Assembly (NCBI GenBank): GCA_965204295.1
Contig: OZ241973.1
Location: forward strand, 3,472,001-3,536,000
Length of the DNA stretch: 64,000 nucleotides
Direction: 5' to 3'
Source: JAWKWH01 sp965204295
Lineage (GTDB): Bacteria; Pseudomonadota; Alphaproteobacteria; Rhizobiales; Rhizobiaceae
The notes under the pieces are model-generated. The model made no database searches, had not been told where the DNA came from, and saw only the letters and a program-made list of their open reading frames with translations. This document shows, in pieces, positions 7,903-17,669 of the stretch. The translations under genes and the position numbers were made by a program. Each line of letters starts with the position of its first letter. The first letter of the stretch is position 1.

Positions 7903-8363
7903 TCAGCAATCCGGTAAATTCAAGCCCTGACTTCCCGGTCCGCACGCCCGCCGCCAATCGCCCGGCGCCTGATGACCTTCGATCACATTTCCCTCCGGGT
8001 CGTGGAAAATATCCGATGCCAACCGCCCGTGGCGACACCGGCATAGTTGCTGTAGGATACACTATCGGCTTCGAGACGTTTTTTGAATGCCTCAATATCA
8101 TCAGTACGAAACGCAGTGTGTCCGCGCTCCACAGGATTGACGGCCTTTCCCGCCCGATAGGGCAGCCCCAAATCCTTTTGCGCGAGGTGCATTTGTATAT
8201 TCCCGTTACTCATGAACGCGACGTCGCCGGTATAATCCCGCGTCGGCTCGCAAAGCGGCAGATCCTTCGTGTGCTCACCCAGACCCATGACATCCGAGTA
8301 GAAGCGGCGCAGACGCTCCACATTGTCCGAGACGCGGTTGATGTGATGCAGCCAAAGCTTCAT
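7903..8363 (-). pseudogene. VOC/glyoxalase-fold protein, frameshifted near C-terminus
   Basis: The N-terminal 118 residues are a good VOC-superfamily protein (LWLHHINRVSDNVERLRRFY, later GHTAFRTDDIEAFKKRLE). At the T4 run at 8006-8009 (minus-strand sense) the frame breaks and stops at 7983 after an unrelated tail (STTRREM). Adding one T restores FHDPEGNVIEGHQAPGDW and a normal end at 7903. The restored stretch contains the family's C-terminal metal-ligand Glu in the DPEGNVIE motif. It is either a one-base loss that inactivates the gene or a sequencing/assembly error in a homopolymer. The ATG overlaps the stop of the Cys-rich gene by four bases. Confidence 0.85.
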
Positions 8364-8665
8364 TGCCTCTTCTTTTTCTCGGGATGTTCATGCATTGCAC
8401 AGTCGGCATTCTCTCCGACGCCCGGCGCGTTTTCAAATATGCAGTTCTTTGTCGGCGGACCGCCACATACTGACTTGAGTTGCCGAAATCCAACGCATTC
8501 GCCTGTCTTGATCGATCGGTAACCCGGGCCGCCGGCGCAACCGCATCCCTTGCAACGCGGCCGCTCCGGACATTGTCTATGCGCCAATGACAAATCGGCG
8601 GACCACACCAGACCCGCCGATAGGAGAATCAGCAAATACAGGCGAACGCCAAACGCCGCGCGCAT
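8360..8665 (-). CDS. Small secreted cysteine-rich protein, function unknown
   Basis: 101 residues: a signal peptide (VRLYLLILLSAGLVWSADLS) followed by a mature domain with nine Cys, including CPERPRCKGCGCAGGPGYR and GECVGFRQLKSVCG. Similar short Cys-rich GGPGYR/VGF-type secreted proteins occur in other alphaproteobacteria as hypothetical proteins, as far as I recall. The start lies only 4 bp after the tuf stop with GACGGA as ribosome-binding site, and the stop overlaps the VOC start (ATGA). Periplasmic or extracellular location is inferred from the signal peptide. Confidence 0.75.
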   Translation of the reverse strand: MRAAFGVRLYLLILLSAGLVWSADLSLAHRQCPERPRCKGCGCAGGPGYRSIKTGECVGFRQLKSVCGGPPTKNCIFENAPGVGENADCAMHEHPEKKKRQ

Positions 8666-8669
8666 TCCG

Positions 8670-9845
<1,176 letters not shown>

Positions 9846-10024
9846 AAATCAAGTCTTCCTGTCTGAATTGGCCGGATTGCCGACCGTTCGGCCCGTGGCA
9901 GCGCAAATACGGTTTCCATGCCGCCGATGCAAGCGGGAAATCGCGGACATGGCGTCCACGTCTCCGCTTGAAAATCCGGCCGCCCGCCGCCATCTGCCGG
10001 CATGGCCGGTTGGAAAGGTGTCCG

Positions 10025-10825
10025 ATGGAAATTCTGAAAAGATTTGTAACGTCGCCGAAATTCGAAACGTTCGTCATCGCCGTGATCGTCGCAAACGCCG
10101 TCACCCTCGGTCTGGAAACCGGTAAATCGGTTCCGGACGGCATACGCCGCCTGCTCATGGTTCTTGACAGGGTATTCCTTGTCATCTTCACCGTCGAGAT
10201 TGCGCTGAAGCTGATCGTTTTCCGCCTGAATTACCCGCGCGACCCATGGCGCCTGTTCGATTTAGCCATCGTGTCCATCGCCTGGATGCCCTCGACCGGC
10301 GCGTTCTCCATCCTTCGGGCGCTGCGTATCCTGAGAATCGTGCGCGTCGTCGGGATGGTCCCGTCCCTGCGGCGGGTCGTCGGCGGTCTTGTGGCCGCCC
10401 TGCCCGGCATGGGCTCGATTGTCGGTCTGTTGGCGCTGGTCTTTTACATATTCTCGGTCATGGCGACCAAACTGTTCGGCGCAGCGTTTCCCGAATGGTT
10501 CGGCGGCATAGGCGCGTCAGCCTACTCGCTGTTCCAGATCATGACGCTGGAAAGCTGGTCAATGGGGATCGTCCGGCCGGTCATGGAGACATTCCCTCAC
10601 GCCTGGCTGTTTTTCATACCGTTCATAGTCTCGACGACATTCACGGTGTTGAACCTGTTTATCGGCATTATAGTGGCCGCCATGCAATCCGAACACGACA
10701 AAGCGGCCGCGGAGCAGCGCGAAGCGCTGCACTCCGATCAGGAAACGATAATCTCCGAGATCAGGGCCCTTCGCGAGGATATCGCGGCAATGCGCCAACA
10801 CCTCCCGCCAGGTCGGGACGGCTGA
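10025..10825 (+). CDS. Single-domain voltage-gated cation channel (NaChBac-like)
   Basis: 266 residues from the ATG at 10025, preceded by GGAAAGG; an in-frame upstream ATG at 9968 gives an implausible extension. Six membrane segments are visible. S4 carries regularly spaced arginines (RALRILRIVRVVGM), typical of a voltage sensor. The pore loop reads FQIMTLESWSMG; TLESW is the selectivity-filter motif of bacterial sodium channels. After S6 (FTVLNLFIGIIVAAM) comes a hydrophilic tail with coiled-coil character (residues ~225-260), as in the tetramerising tails of this family. Sodium selectivity is inferred from the filter. Confidence 0.88.
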   Translation: MEILKRFVTSPKFETFVIAVIVANAVTLGLETGKSVPDGIRRLLMVLDRVFLVIFTVEIALKLIVFRLNYPRDPWRLFDLAIVSIAWMPSTGAFSILRALRILRIVRVVGMVPSLRRVVGGLVAALPGMGSIVGLLALVFYIFSVMATKLFGAAFPEWFGGIGASAYSLFQIMTLESWSMGIVRPVMETFPHAWLFFIPFIVSTTFTVLNLFIGIIVAAMQSEHDKAAAEQREALHSDQETIISEIRALREDIAAMRQHLPPGRDG

Positions 10826-10918
10826 ATGGCCACCGACCGGCGCCGGTAGGATTTTCGATGCGCTTCTCAAGGTGCCGGAACAAAGGCTCGCATTGGCGGC
10901 GAACCCGGGTGAGCCGTT

Positions 10919-11764
10919 TCAATCGAGAATTTCGGTCGCAAACCGGCTATCGATCAGTTCTTCCTCGACCAGAACATAAATATCCTCCGGCGGCGTCATC
11001 AAACCGTGGCGCATGATTCCGGGATCGACGCCCATTTCAATGAGGTGGGCCATCGTCCTTCCCTGATTTTGCTGGATCGATTCAACGGCGAAGAAAACCG
11101 GCATATACCCCGGAGTTTCATAGTAATGCTGGTGCAGACCCAGTGCGCCCCGCAGAGACACCCTGCGCTCCAGGCCGCCCGCGAAGGCATAGGGGCAGGA
11201 AGACATACAGGCCATCCCCGCCGGAACAAGCGTGTCGAACTCGCGTTCGCGCAACAACAGACCGATCCGCAGGGCTTCTTCGACGATGCCGCCCGGACTG
11301 TTGATCGCCAGAAGGGCCGGATAATTCTTCTCACCGTCAAGGAACGCCGTCAAGCGCCGCGCGTCTCCGATTTCGATCTTTCCATTCAGAAGCAGGATTC
11401 GTCCAAAGCCCGGGTGCTCCTCGATCGAGAAATTCAGCCGACTCGGCAGTTCCAACGGAAGTTCGATACCCGGGACGTCAACCGGTCGAGAGAACCTTGG
11501 AAGAGGTTTCGACGGCTCGTAGCGGCGCACCTGATCGCCGGGGGCGACGGGGGATGCGGGGCTTTCCTCATCCCGTGACGGATCCGTTCTCCAGCGCGCA
11601 TCCCGATCCGTCAGAAGCATCAGGCCGGCGATGATACATTGCAGAACAAGGACCGCCTTCAGGCCCCGCGCGATTGAAAAACCGCCCGGTCCGCCGGCCA
11701 CACCCTTCATTGCCCACCCAAACCGATGTCCGGGTCCATTATTTCGACGGACGATCATCTTCAT
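10919..11764 (-). CDS. Membrane-anchored ClpP/crotonase-fold periplasmic protein
   Basis: 281 residues with one membrane segment near residues 35-52 (LKAVLVLQCIIAGLMLL) and a periplasmic ClpP-like domain. Visible ClpP/SppA-type features are LLAINSPGGIVEEAL (strand-turn-helix with the SPGG oxyanion-type turn), GMACMSSCPYAFAGG (Ser in the position of the family's nucleophile) and GLHQHYY. The group resembles predicted periplasmic proteases of the COG3904 type. The start shown overlaps the end of the upstream gene by 26 bp; a later ATG at 11707 would remove the overlap and keep the membrane anchor. Catalytic activity is not certain. Confidence 0.72.
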   Translation of the reverse strand: MKMIVRRNNGPGHRFGWAMKGVAGGPGGFSIARGLKAVLVLQCIIAGLMLLTDRDARWRTDPSRDEESPASPVAPGDQVRRYEPSKPLPRFSRPVDVPGIELPLELPSRLNFSIEEHPGFGRILLLNGKIEIGDARRLTAFLDGEKNYPALLAINSPGGIVEEALRIGLLLREREFDTLVPAGMACMSSCPYAFAGGLERRVSLRGALGLHQHYYETPGYMPVFFAVESIQQNQGRTMAHLIEMGVDPGIMRHGLMTPPEDIYVLVEEELIDSRFATEILD

Positions 11765-13022
11765 GCACGCGCCGCAGGATTTCCGCGTCCGCGTCGCCCA
11801 TCGACGCCTCGACCTCCTTCATCGCATTGATCGCCGCCTTGAGGTCGGCAAGCGTCAATGTTTCCTCAATGCCGAGACCGTCGCGACCGTTCCGTATTGC
11901 GACCTGAGTAATCGCCAGGACGAAAACAAGGATGGCCGGCAGGAGGTCGATTGCGATCGCGCCAGCCCAGGAAGGCACGAAATTGCCGGCATATCGGATA
12001 ACCGCGTCCGCGCTCGTGACAGGGTTATACGCCGTCTCCTGAGGCGGCTCCATCGCAAGAACTTCCACAGCCGCCCGCCGCAACGTCTGGCTGCGTTGAT
12101 CGAGCGCGCCGAGAACCGACGCGATGGTCGAGCCCTGCGCGTCCCGGATCGTGGATGTTCTACCATCGAGTTCCGGCAGGACCACGGATGCAGGCAGGTC
12201 TTCCGCCGCACGTGCGACGAGCGATGCGACCGAATATTGGTTCAGGTTGGAAATCACCCCGGCCAGACGAACACTTTCCTCGGAAAAAGCGACCGATCTT
12301 TGCTCCACCGGCCCCGGCGCGACCGTAAGCGCGCGCATTCGGCCCAAATTTTCGTTGCCCCGGTCGTAGGCGGTGGCAATCAACTGCTGTTGCTTGGTTA
12401 TGAGACCGCCCAGGCTGCCGAGTTCCTCCGTTTTCTGCCGCAACACGCGATAGACGGCCCCCTCCCCGGCCGTCCCGGACAATTCGCCGGATTTTTCCTG
12501 TTCGGCGAGCGCCGCGAAGGCCTCCTGAGCCCTCTGGACCTCGCGACCGAGGGTTTGACCGGCAAGCGCGATGTCGTGGGCCTGCTCCAGAGCGGCCTGA
12601 TAATCACGAACGGTGTTTTCGAGATGCTGCTCAACCGCGGCCGAGCCGGCCAGCGCCGCCGCGTTCAGCCAACTCGACATGGCCACGATGGCAAGCGAAC
12701 CGACGATCGTTGAAATCGTGAGGCCGATGAATCCGCTCGAACTCCGCATCGAAGGGAGCAGCCGGAGCATGTAGCTCCAGAACACGAATATCCCGACGGA
12801 TACCGCCGCCGAATAGGCGACCGCGGCGAAGAACGTCATCGCCCCCGTATCCTCCAGCAAAGTGGACACGCCGAGATACGTATAGATTCCCGAAGCGACG
12901 GCCAGCACTCCAAGCGCCGCAGGCGTGAACGTCTCCAACCACGCCAGATGCCCCTCAAGTTCTTTGGCCGTGCGAAGCCCTTTGGTCTCGGACGCGGTCA
13001 GCGGCCGGTCGTTTCCGCTCAC
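11739..13022 (-). CDS. Four-helix membrane protein with large soluble loop
   Basis: 427 residues, no family recognised. Three hydrophobic segments lie at about residues 33-52, 62-85 and 98-125, and one near 360-385 (AIAIDLLPAILVFVLAITQ). Between them is a ~220-residue Ala/Glu/Gln-rich region likely to be helical or coiled coil. The layout resembles a membrane-anchored scaffold or sensor rather than a transporter. It overlaps the following ClpP-fold gene, so the two probably work or are made together. Confidence 0.65.
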   Translation of the reverse strand: MSGNDRPLTASETKGLRTAKELEGHLAWLETFTPAALGVLAVASGIYTYLGVSTLLEDTGAMTFFAAVAYSAAVSVGIFVFWSYMLRLLPSMRSSSGFIGLTISTIVGSLAIVAMSSWLNAAALAGSAAVEQHLENTVRDYQAALEQAHDIALAGQTLGREVQRAQEAFAALAEQEKSGELSGTAGEGAVYRVLRQKTEELGSLGGLITKQQQLIATAYDRGNENLGRMRALTVAPGPVEQRSVAFSEESVRLAGVISNLNQYSVASLVARAAEDLPASVVLPELDGRTSTIRDAQGSTIASVLGALDQRSQTLRRAAVEVLAMEPPQETAYNPVTSADAVIRYAGNFVPSWAGAIAIDLLPAILVFVLAITQVAIRNGRDGLGIEETLTLADLKAAINAMKEVEASMGDADAEILRRVHEDDRPSK

Positions 13023-13386
13023 TCGTTCCTCCTTTCAAACCACAGCCTTTTGCACCTTCCGCGTCACTGAACCCCACTAGCCCGCCCCCTGTTGAGGGTC
13101 AAGCCTGAGCGGAGCCTGTTTTCTTTCTGGCCGCCATCATTCGGCTTCGCGAGCGATGGACGCAGCTTTTCGGGGTGCCTCGCGCGGTCACGCCGCCTTC
13201 GGGTGTTTCCGTTCGCCTTGAGAGCGATCAAACCACCTTCAACTGCCGTGTAATCCGTTTCTTCCAACCAAATGAAAAACATCGACTTTTAATGCGTATC
13301 GATTCGAGCGAGTGCAGAGGGAACGGGGCTCTTTCGCGCCGGCGCCGGCCACCCCGGCGAAAATCCGCGAGTCGGGACCGGATCGC
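13023..13386. other. Intergenic gap without a recognisable gene
   Basis: 364 bp between the SDR gene and the membrane-protein gene. The short frames through it lack family resemblance and convincing starts. A weak minus-strand promoter-like pair, TTGACC (13097-13102) and TAGTGG (13074-13079) with 17-bp spacing, could serve the membrane-protein gene at 13022. Nothing else stands out. Confidence 0.5.
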
Positions 13387-14202
13387 TCAAATGGTCATCG
13401 GTTCCGCCGGCGTGGGGGCCTGCCCGTCATACCCTCCCCACACCGACTGATCGAACTGAATGACGGAACCGGTCATCATGCCGCTGTCCTCCGATGCGAG
13501 AAAGGCCACGGCCATCGCCACCTCGTCCGGCTCCAGTAGGCGTCCAAAGGGAAGCGTCGCGGCCTGCCTGTCGATGAAGGCCGGATCGCCGGTCTCGCCG
13601 GATTGCACGGCGCGTTCGTTGTCCGAGTTCATCCAGCCGATGTCGAGCTGATTTACTCGGATCCGGTTGCGCATCAACGCAAAGCCGGCATTGCGGGTCA
13701 GGGTCGATAGCGCGCCCTTGGAGGCGCAATACGGCGCAATTAAGGGTTGTCCGGCCCGCGACGAGGTCGACCCGATGTTCACGATGGCTCCCTCGGCGCC
13801 GTCCCGGATCATCAGTCGAACGGATTTCTGCATGAGGAAAAAGGGCGCTCGCACATTGACCGCGAACATACGGTCGAAGAGCTCCGGCGTCGTGTCGAGG
13901 AGATTGCCGCGGTCGCTCAGCCCGGCGGCGTTGACGAGGATATCGACACGCCCGAAGGCGTTGTCCGCCGCTTCGATAACGGCCCGGCAATCGGTCACTT
14001 TCGCAAGGTCGGCCGTCACGAATTTGACTGGAACGTCATGCTCGCGCGCTATGCCGGCGGCAACCGCTTCACCTTTGCCGGTGGAGCGTCCGCAGGTCAG
14101 GATACCGGCCGCGCCCGCCATCGCGAACCGACGCGCAACGGCGGCGCCAAGGCCCTGGGTTCCGCCGGTAACGACGGCGATCTTACCGTCCAGTCCGTTC
14201 AT
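13387..14202 (-). CDS. SDR-family NAD(P)-dependent oxidoreductase
   Basis: 271 residues from the ATG at 14200-14202, which sits after a strong AGGAGG site. The Rossmann motif is TGGTQGLGAAVARRF, followed by LVNAAGLSDRG (NAG motif) and the active-site YCASKGAL (YxxxK) with Ser in NIGSTSS. These are the classical SDR catalytic Ser-Tyr-Lys set. As the last gene of the sugar/cyclitol locus it probably oxidises a sugar, cyclitol or sugar acid. Its first ~22 codons and upstream region are duplicated at 17393-17594. Confidence 0.92.
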   Translation of the reverse strand: MNGLDGKIAVVTGGTQGLGAAVARRFAMAGAAGILTCGRSTGKGEAVAAGIAREHDVPVKFVTADLAKVTDCRAVIEAADNAFGRVDILVNAAGLSDRGNLLDTTPELFDRMFAVNVRAPFFLMQKSVRLMIRDGAEGAIVNIGSTSSRAGQPLIAPYCASKGALSTLTRNAGFALMRNRIRVNQLDIGWMNSDNERAVQSGETGDPAFIDRQAATLPFGRLLEPDEVAMAVAFLASEDSGMMTGSVIQFDQSVWGGYDGQAPTPAEPMTI

Positions 14203-14332
14203 GTTCGCGCCTCCTGTGTCGGAATATATCATCCGAGCCGATTGTCCGGGTTCGCCTTGCGGTCGTCAGGCGGTATTCAGCCAAAGTCTTCACGAACCGG
14301 GCGCCGGTGTCGAAGGAGCGTGTCGCCGTAAG
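14131..14332. repeat. Direct repeat copy 1 (SDR start and leader)
   Basis: About 200 bp covering the first ~22 codons of the SDR gene, its AGGAGG site and roughly 130 bp upstream. The same segment, diverged at many positions but collinear, recurs at 17396-17594 in the same orientation. The two copies bracket the second ABC transporter genes. Confidence 0.85.
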
Positions 14333-14361
14333 CCGCCGGCAGACCGGGCCGCCCGACCGAC

Positions 14362-15138
14362 TCACGCCGCTTCGGCCTCGTACTCGGGCTGGGTCTTGGC
14401 GCCGGTGATGTAGGCGACGACATCCTGACCGTCAGTTTCCCTCTTCATGAGATTGGCGCAGATGCGCCCCCGCCGGAAAACCACGATCCGGTCGACGAGG
14501 TCCATCACCTGCCGCATGTTGTGGCTGATCAGAATCAGAGGTTCGCCCGCGTCCTTCAGCGCGCGGACGATGTTTTCCACTTGCGCGGTTTCCTGCACGC
14601 CGAGCGCCGCGGTCGGCTCGTCCATAATGGTGAGCTTGGAGTGGAAGGTCGCGGTGCGGGCGATGGCAACGCATTGTCGCTGGCCGCCGGACATGTTGCG
14701 GATCGTGTTCCTGATGTTGGGAATCTTCACCGCGGTCTTCTCAAGCCCCGCAAGCGTCGCCTCGCGCATCGCCTTGTAGTCCAGCAGGCGGAACGGGCCG
14801 AGCCAATCCCACCTGGTCTTCTCGCGCCCCAGAAACAGGTTGTCGGGAACATCGAGGTCGTCGGCCAGGGCGAGTGTCTGGAACACGGTTTCGATGCCCG
14901 CCTCGCGCGCATCGAGCGGACCGTGAAAATGCACCGGCTTGTCGTCGAAGATGATCTCGCCCCGCGTGCGCTGCTCGACCCCGGTGACCTGGCGCACGAA
15001 GGTCGACTTGCCCGCTCCGTTGTCGCCCATGATCGCTACATGCTCGTCCTTGCGCAGGGTGAAGTTCGCGCCATCCAGCGCATGCACGCCGCCGTAGTGC
15101 TTGGTCAGGTCGCGGGTTTCCAGGATGATGTCGCTCAT
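14362..15138 (-). CDS. Sugar-type ABC transporter ATP-binding protein (set B)
   Basis: 258 residues, a single nucleotide-binding domain of the CUT2 (ribose/inositol/fructose) type rather than the fused double domain of RbsA. Walker A is GDNGAGKST, the signature is MSGGQRQCVAIAR, Walker B ends in LTIMDEPTAALG and the H-loop is ISHNMRQV. It follows the set B permease by 12 bp and powers import through it. Closest in layout to FrcA/IatA-like proteins. Confidence 0.92.
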   Translation of the reverse strand: MSDIILETRDLTKHYGGVHALDGANFTLRKDEHVAIMGDNGAGKSTFVRQVTGVEQRTRGEIIFDDKPVHFHGPLDAREAGIETVFQTLALADDLDVPDNLFLGREKTRWDWLGPFRLLDYKAMREATLAGLEKTAVKIPNIRNTIRNMSGGQRQCVAIARTATFHSKLTIMDEPTAALGVQETAQVENIVRALKDAGEPLILISHNMRQVMDLVDRIVVFRRGRICANLMKRETDGQDVVAYITGAKTQPEYEAEAA

Positions 15139-15150
15139 GTTCGTTCTCCC

Positions 15151-16239
15151 TTATGCCCGCACCGCCGCGCGCCGCTGGCGCAACTGGTCGAGGACCACCG
15201 CGCCGATGATGATCGCGCCCATGGCCATCAGCTGATAGAAGGCGTCGAGCTTGACATAGGTGAACCCCGACTGGATGACGCCGAACACCATCGCGCCCAG
15301 CACGGTGCCAATGATCGAGCCGCGCCCGCCGGTCAAACTGACGCCGCCGATCACCGCCATGGCGATCGCGTAAAGCTCGTAGAATTGCCCCATGCCCGCC
15401 TGTGCGGTAAGGTTCTTGGAACTCAGAACAATGGCGGCGAAAGCCGCCAGCATCGAGGCGACCATGTAGACCAGCACCTTGTGGCGAGCGACGTTGATCC
15501 CCGACATCCGTGCGGCATCCTCGTTGGAGCCGATGGCGTAGGTGTGCTTGCCGTAGACGGTGTAGCGCATGATCAGGTGCAGGATGATCGCCAAGCCGAT
15601 GAACCACACCACCGGCATCATGCCGGTGCCGATCCAGGCGTAGCCTTCGGTCGGGAACGAAACCGGCTGCCCCTTGGTCCACCACTGGGAAATTCCGCGG
15701 CAGACAAGAAACATTCCCAGCGTCGCGATGAAAGGCGGAATGCGGGCGAAAGCGACGAAAAAACCGTTGATCGAGCCGATAAACGCGCCGAAACACAATC
15801 CGACGACAACTGGCGCGATCACCGGCAGATCGAAGGCCCAGGCGCCGAAGACGGCCTTGGGATTGGGCTGGCCGTTGACCAGTTCGGTCTGTGCGAACGA
15901 CATCACGATCATCGCCGTGGCGCCAACCAGCGGGCCTGACGACAGGTCGATCCCGCCCGAGATGATCACCTGCGTCACCCCAAGCGAGATGATCCCTATG
16001 ATGGCGACCTGCAGGATGATGATCTTGATCCGCGCCATGTTCAGGATCGTGCCGTCGCGGTTGGTGTTGAAGTCGAAGAGCATGCTCTGGCCCCGCATGT
16101 AGGGCAATAGCTGGCCCAGCGCCTCGAACAGGAGGATGATCAGAATAAGAGCCAGAAACACGTTGAATTCGTTGGGCCAGGCCCTTTTCGATTTGTCGAA
16201 GGTCAGCCCGCCAGTGCCGTGCGATGTCTGATCGGCCAT
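15151..16239 (-). CDS. Sugar-type ABC transporter permease (set B)
   Basis: 362 residues with about ten hydrophobic segments. Conserved RbsC-like text includes GGIDLSSGPLVGATAMIVM and IPPFIATLGMFLVCRG, and the coupling-helix region GSNEDAARMSGI. An N-terminal cytosolic stretch of ~30 residues precedes the first helix. It lies between the binding protein and ATPase genes of set B; a strong hairpin (16285-16313) separates it from the binding-protein gene. Confidence 0.92.
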   Translation of the reverse strand: MADQTSHGTGGLTFDKSKRAWPNEFNVFLALILIILLFEALGQLLPYMRGQSMLFDFNTNRDGTILNMARIKIIILQVAIIGIISLGVTQVIISGGIDLSSGPLVGATAMIVMSFAQTELVNGQPNPKAVFGAWAFDLPVIAPVVVGLCFGAFIGSINGFFVAFARIPPFIATLGMFLVCRGISQWWTKGQPVSFPTEGYAWIGTGMMPVVWFIGLAIILHLIMRYTVYGKHTYAIGSNEDAARMSGINVARHKVLVYMVASMLAAFAAIVLSSKNLTAQAGMGQFYELYAIAMAVIGGVSLTGGRGSIIGTVLGAMVFGVIQSGFTYVKLDAFYQLMAMGAIIIGAVVLDQLRQRRAAVRA

Positions 16240-16284
16240 GTTCGTTTCCTCTCAGGCGTTCACCGCCCAAATTCGCTTGGAATT

Positions 16285-16313
16285 CCGGAGCGGCGCAAGA
16301 GGCGCCGCTCCGG
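16285..16313 (-). other. Intercistronic stem-loop after binding-protein gene
   Basis: A perfect 12-bp inverted repeat (CCGGAGCGGCGC / GCGCCGCTCCGG) with a 5-nt loop lies 7 bp beyond the stop of the set B binding-protein gene. There is no T-run, so it is more likely a 3'-end stabiliser or partial attenuator that raises binding-protein over permease levels than a full terminator. Confidence 0.7.
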
Positions 16314-16319
16314 CCGGGC

Positions 16320-17264
16320 TCAGTTCTTGGCCAGGTAGTTGTCGATGTTGGCCGGAGTCACCAACTCGAAGGGGATATAGACCTTCTGTTCGACCTCTTC
16401 GCCGCGCGCAAGCTTCAGCGCGGCATCCAGCGCGCCCGAGCCCTGTCCGGCGGCGTTCTGGAACACCGTGACATCCAGGTCGCCCGCTTGCATCGCGGCC
16501 AGTGCGTCCTGGGTGGCATCCACGCCGCCCACGACGATGACCTCCATGTCGAGCCCCGCGGCCTTCATTGCCTGGATGGCGCCGATGGCCATTTCGTCGT
16601 TATTGGCGAAGACGGCGTCGAACTCTTCGCCCGAGCTCAGCCAGTTGGTCATCAGGCTCGTGGCCTGTTCACGCGACCAATTGGCGGTCTGCTCGTCGAT
16701 CAACGAGATAAAATTGCACATGTCGGTGCCGAGGATGTCATGCACGTCCTTGGTGCGCTGCACCGCCGCTTGGTTTGAAAGCTCGCCCATCATAAGATAG
16801 GCTTTGGCGCCGCCTGCCTTGCCCTGGCTGCGCAGGATCTTGCAGATCTCGAAGGCCTCCAACGTGCCGGATTCGATCTCGTTCGACGCCACGAATGCCT
16901 GATTGTCGGGCAATGTGTCCACGTTGACCGGCTCGCGGTTCACGTACACCAGCGGAACGCCGGCGGACTCGGCGGCGGCGGTCATCGCTTGAGTGGCCGA
17001 TGTGTCGACCGGGTTCACGATGATCGCGTCGACGCCGCTGGCGACGAAGTTGTTGATCTGGTCGAGCTGACGCGCCACGTCGTTCTGGGCGTCCTCAATC
17101 TGCACGTCCACATTATCCATGTCGTCGGCAAGCTCCTGGATGCCGTTGCGCAGAACGGTCAGGAAATTGTCGTCGAACAGCGCCATTGACACGCCTATGG
17201 TCTCGGCCATGGCGGCCGTCGACATCATCGAGGCAAGGCCTGCGGCGATTAGGGTCTTTTTCAT
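16320..17264 (-). CDS. Sugar-type ABC transporter substrate-binding protein (set B)
   Basis: 314 residues from the ATG at 17262-17264, 7 bp after AGGAGG. Signal peptide MKKTLIAAGLASMMSTAAMA. The mature protein has the RbsB-type pattern: ETIGVSMALFDDNFLTVLRN, GVDAIIVNPVDTSATQAM, FDAVFANNDEMAIGAIQAM and VVGGVDATQDALAAM. This is a periplasmic pentose/hexose/cyclitol binder. The ligand is not readable, but the neighbouring Idh/MocA dehydrogenase points to inositol-like compounds or sugars. Confidence 0.92.
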   Translation of the reverse strand: MKKTLIAAGLASMMSTAAMAETIGVSMALFDDNFLTVLRNGIQELADDMDNVDVQIEDAQNDVARQLDQINNFVASGVDAIIVNPVDTSATQAMTAAAESAGVPLVYVNREPVNVDTLPDNQAFVASNEIESGTLEAFEICKILRSQGKAGGAKAYLMMGELSNQAAVQRTKDVHDILGTDMCNFISLIDEQTANWSREQATSLMTNWLSSGEEFDAVFANNDEMAIGAIQAMKAAGLDMEVIVVGGVDATQDALAAMQAGDLDVTVFQNAAGQGSGALDAALKLARGEEVEQKVYIPFELVTPANIDNYLAKN

Positions 17265-17392
17265 GGTCATCCTCCTGTTGCGCGGGTGTCCGGCACACCC
17301 TTCAAGTAGCCGGAGTCGCCCCAAGGCTCGGGGCGGATATCATCGCGCAGGTCACTCAGCATGGGCGAACGTACCTGCGCAAATGAATTGGT

Positions 17393-17467
17393 ATGACGCG
17401 CGACGGCGGCGCCAAGGCCCTGGGTTCCGCCTGTGACGACGGCGGTCTTACCGTCCAGTCCGTTCAT
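17393..17467 (-). pseudogene. Truncated start of a second SDR gene
   Basis: ATG at 17465-17467 after an AGGAGG site, then MNGLDGKTAVVTGGTQGLGA and AVAR, matching the intact SDR at 14202 with one change (I to T). After about 24 codons the match ends and the frame reads unrelated text to 17267. It is the left-over 5' end of an SDR copy next to the set B binding-protein gene. Confidence 0.88.
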
Positions 17468-17594
17468 GTTCGCGCCTCCTGCCGGGATATGACATCCGGG
17501 CCGATTATCGCGGTTCGCCCCGCGGCCGTCAGGCAATATTCAGTCAAAACCTTCACGAACCATGTGCCGATGTCGAAGGAATGTGTCGCCATAA
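17396..17594. repeat. Direct repeat copy 2 (SDR start and leader)
   Basis: Collinear with 14131-14332 in the same orientation, including the ribosome-binding site and ~125 bp upstream of it. Substitutions are scattered and there are a few small indels, so the duplication is not recent. Confidence 0.85.
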
Positions 17595-17614
17595 GTCATG
17601 GATTAATTTTGAAC

Positions 17615-17645
17615 AAAAAGCGGCGACACGGCAACCCGCGCCGCC
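17615..17645 (-). terminator. Rho-independent terminator after set A binding protein
   Basis: In minus-strand sense a GCGGCG / CGCCGC stem (17639-17644 with 17620-17625), probably extended by inner CGG/CCG pairing, is followed by TTTTT. It lies 25 bp beyond the stop of the set A binding-protein gene and would separate set A from the SDR remnant and set B. Confidence 0.65.
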
Positions 17646-17669
17646 ACGGATTTGAAGCTCGGAACCGTG

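Noticed and set aside
10826..10918. ACCGGCGCCGGT palindrome as a terminator for the channel gene
   Set aside because: It is a loop-less palindrome with a weak, distant T-rich stretch; not convincing.
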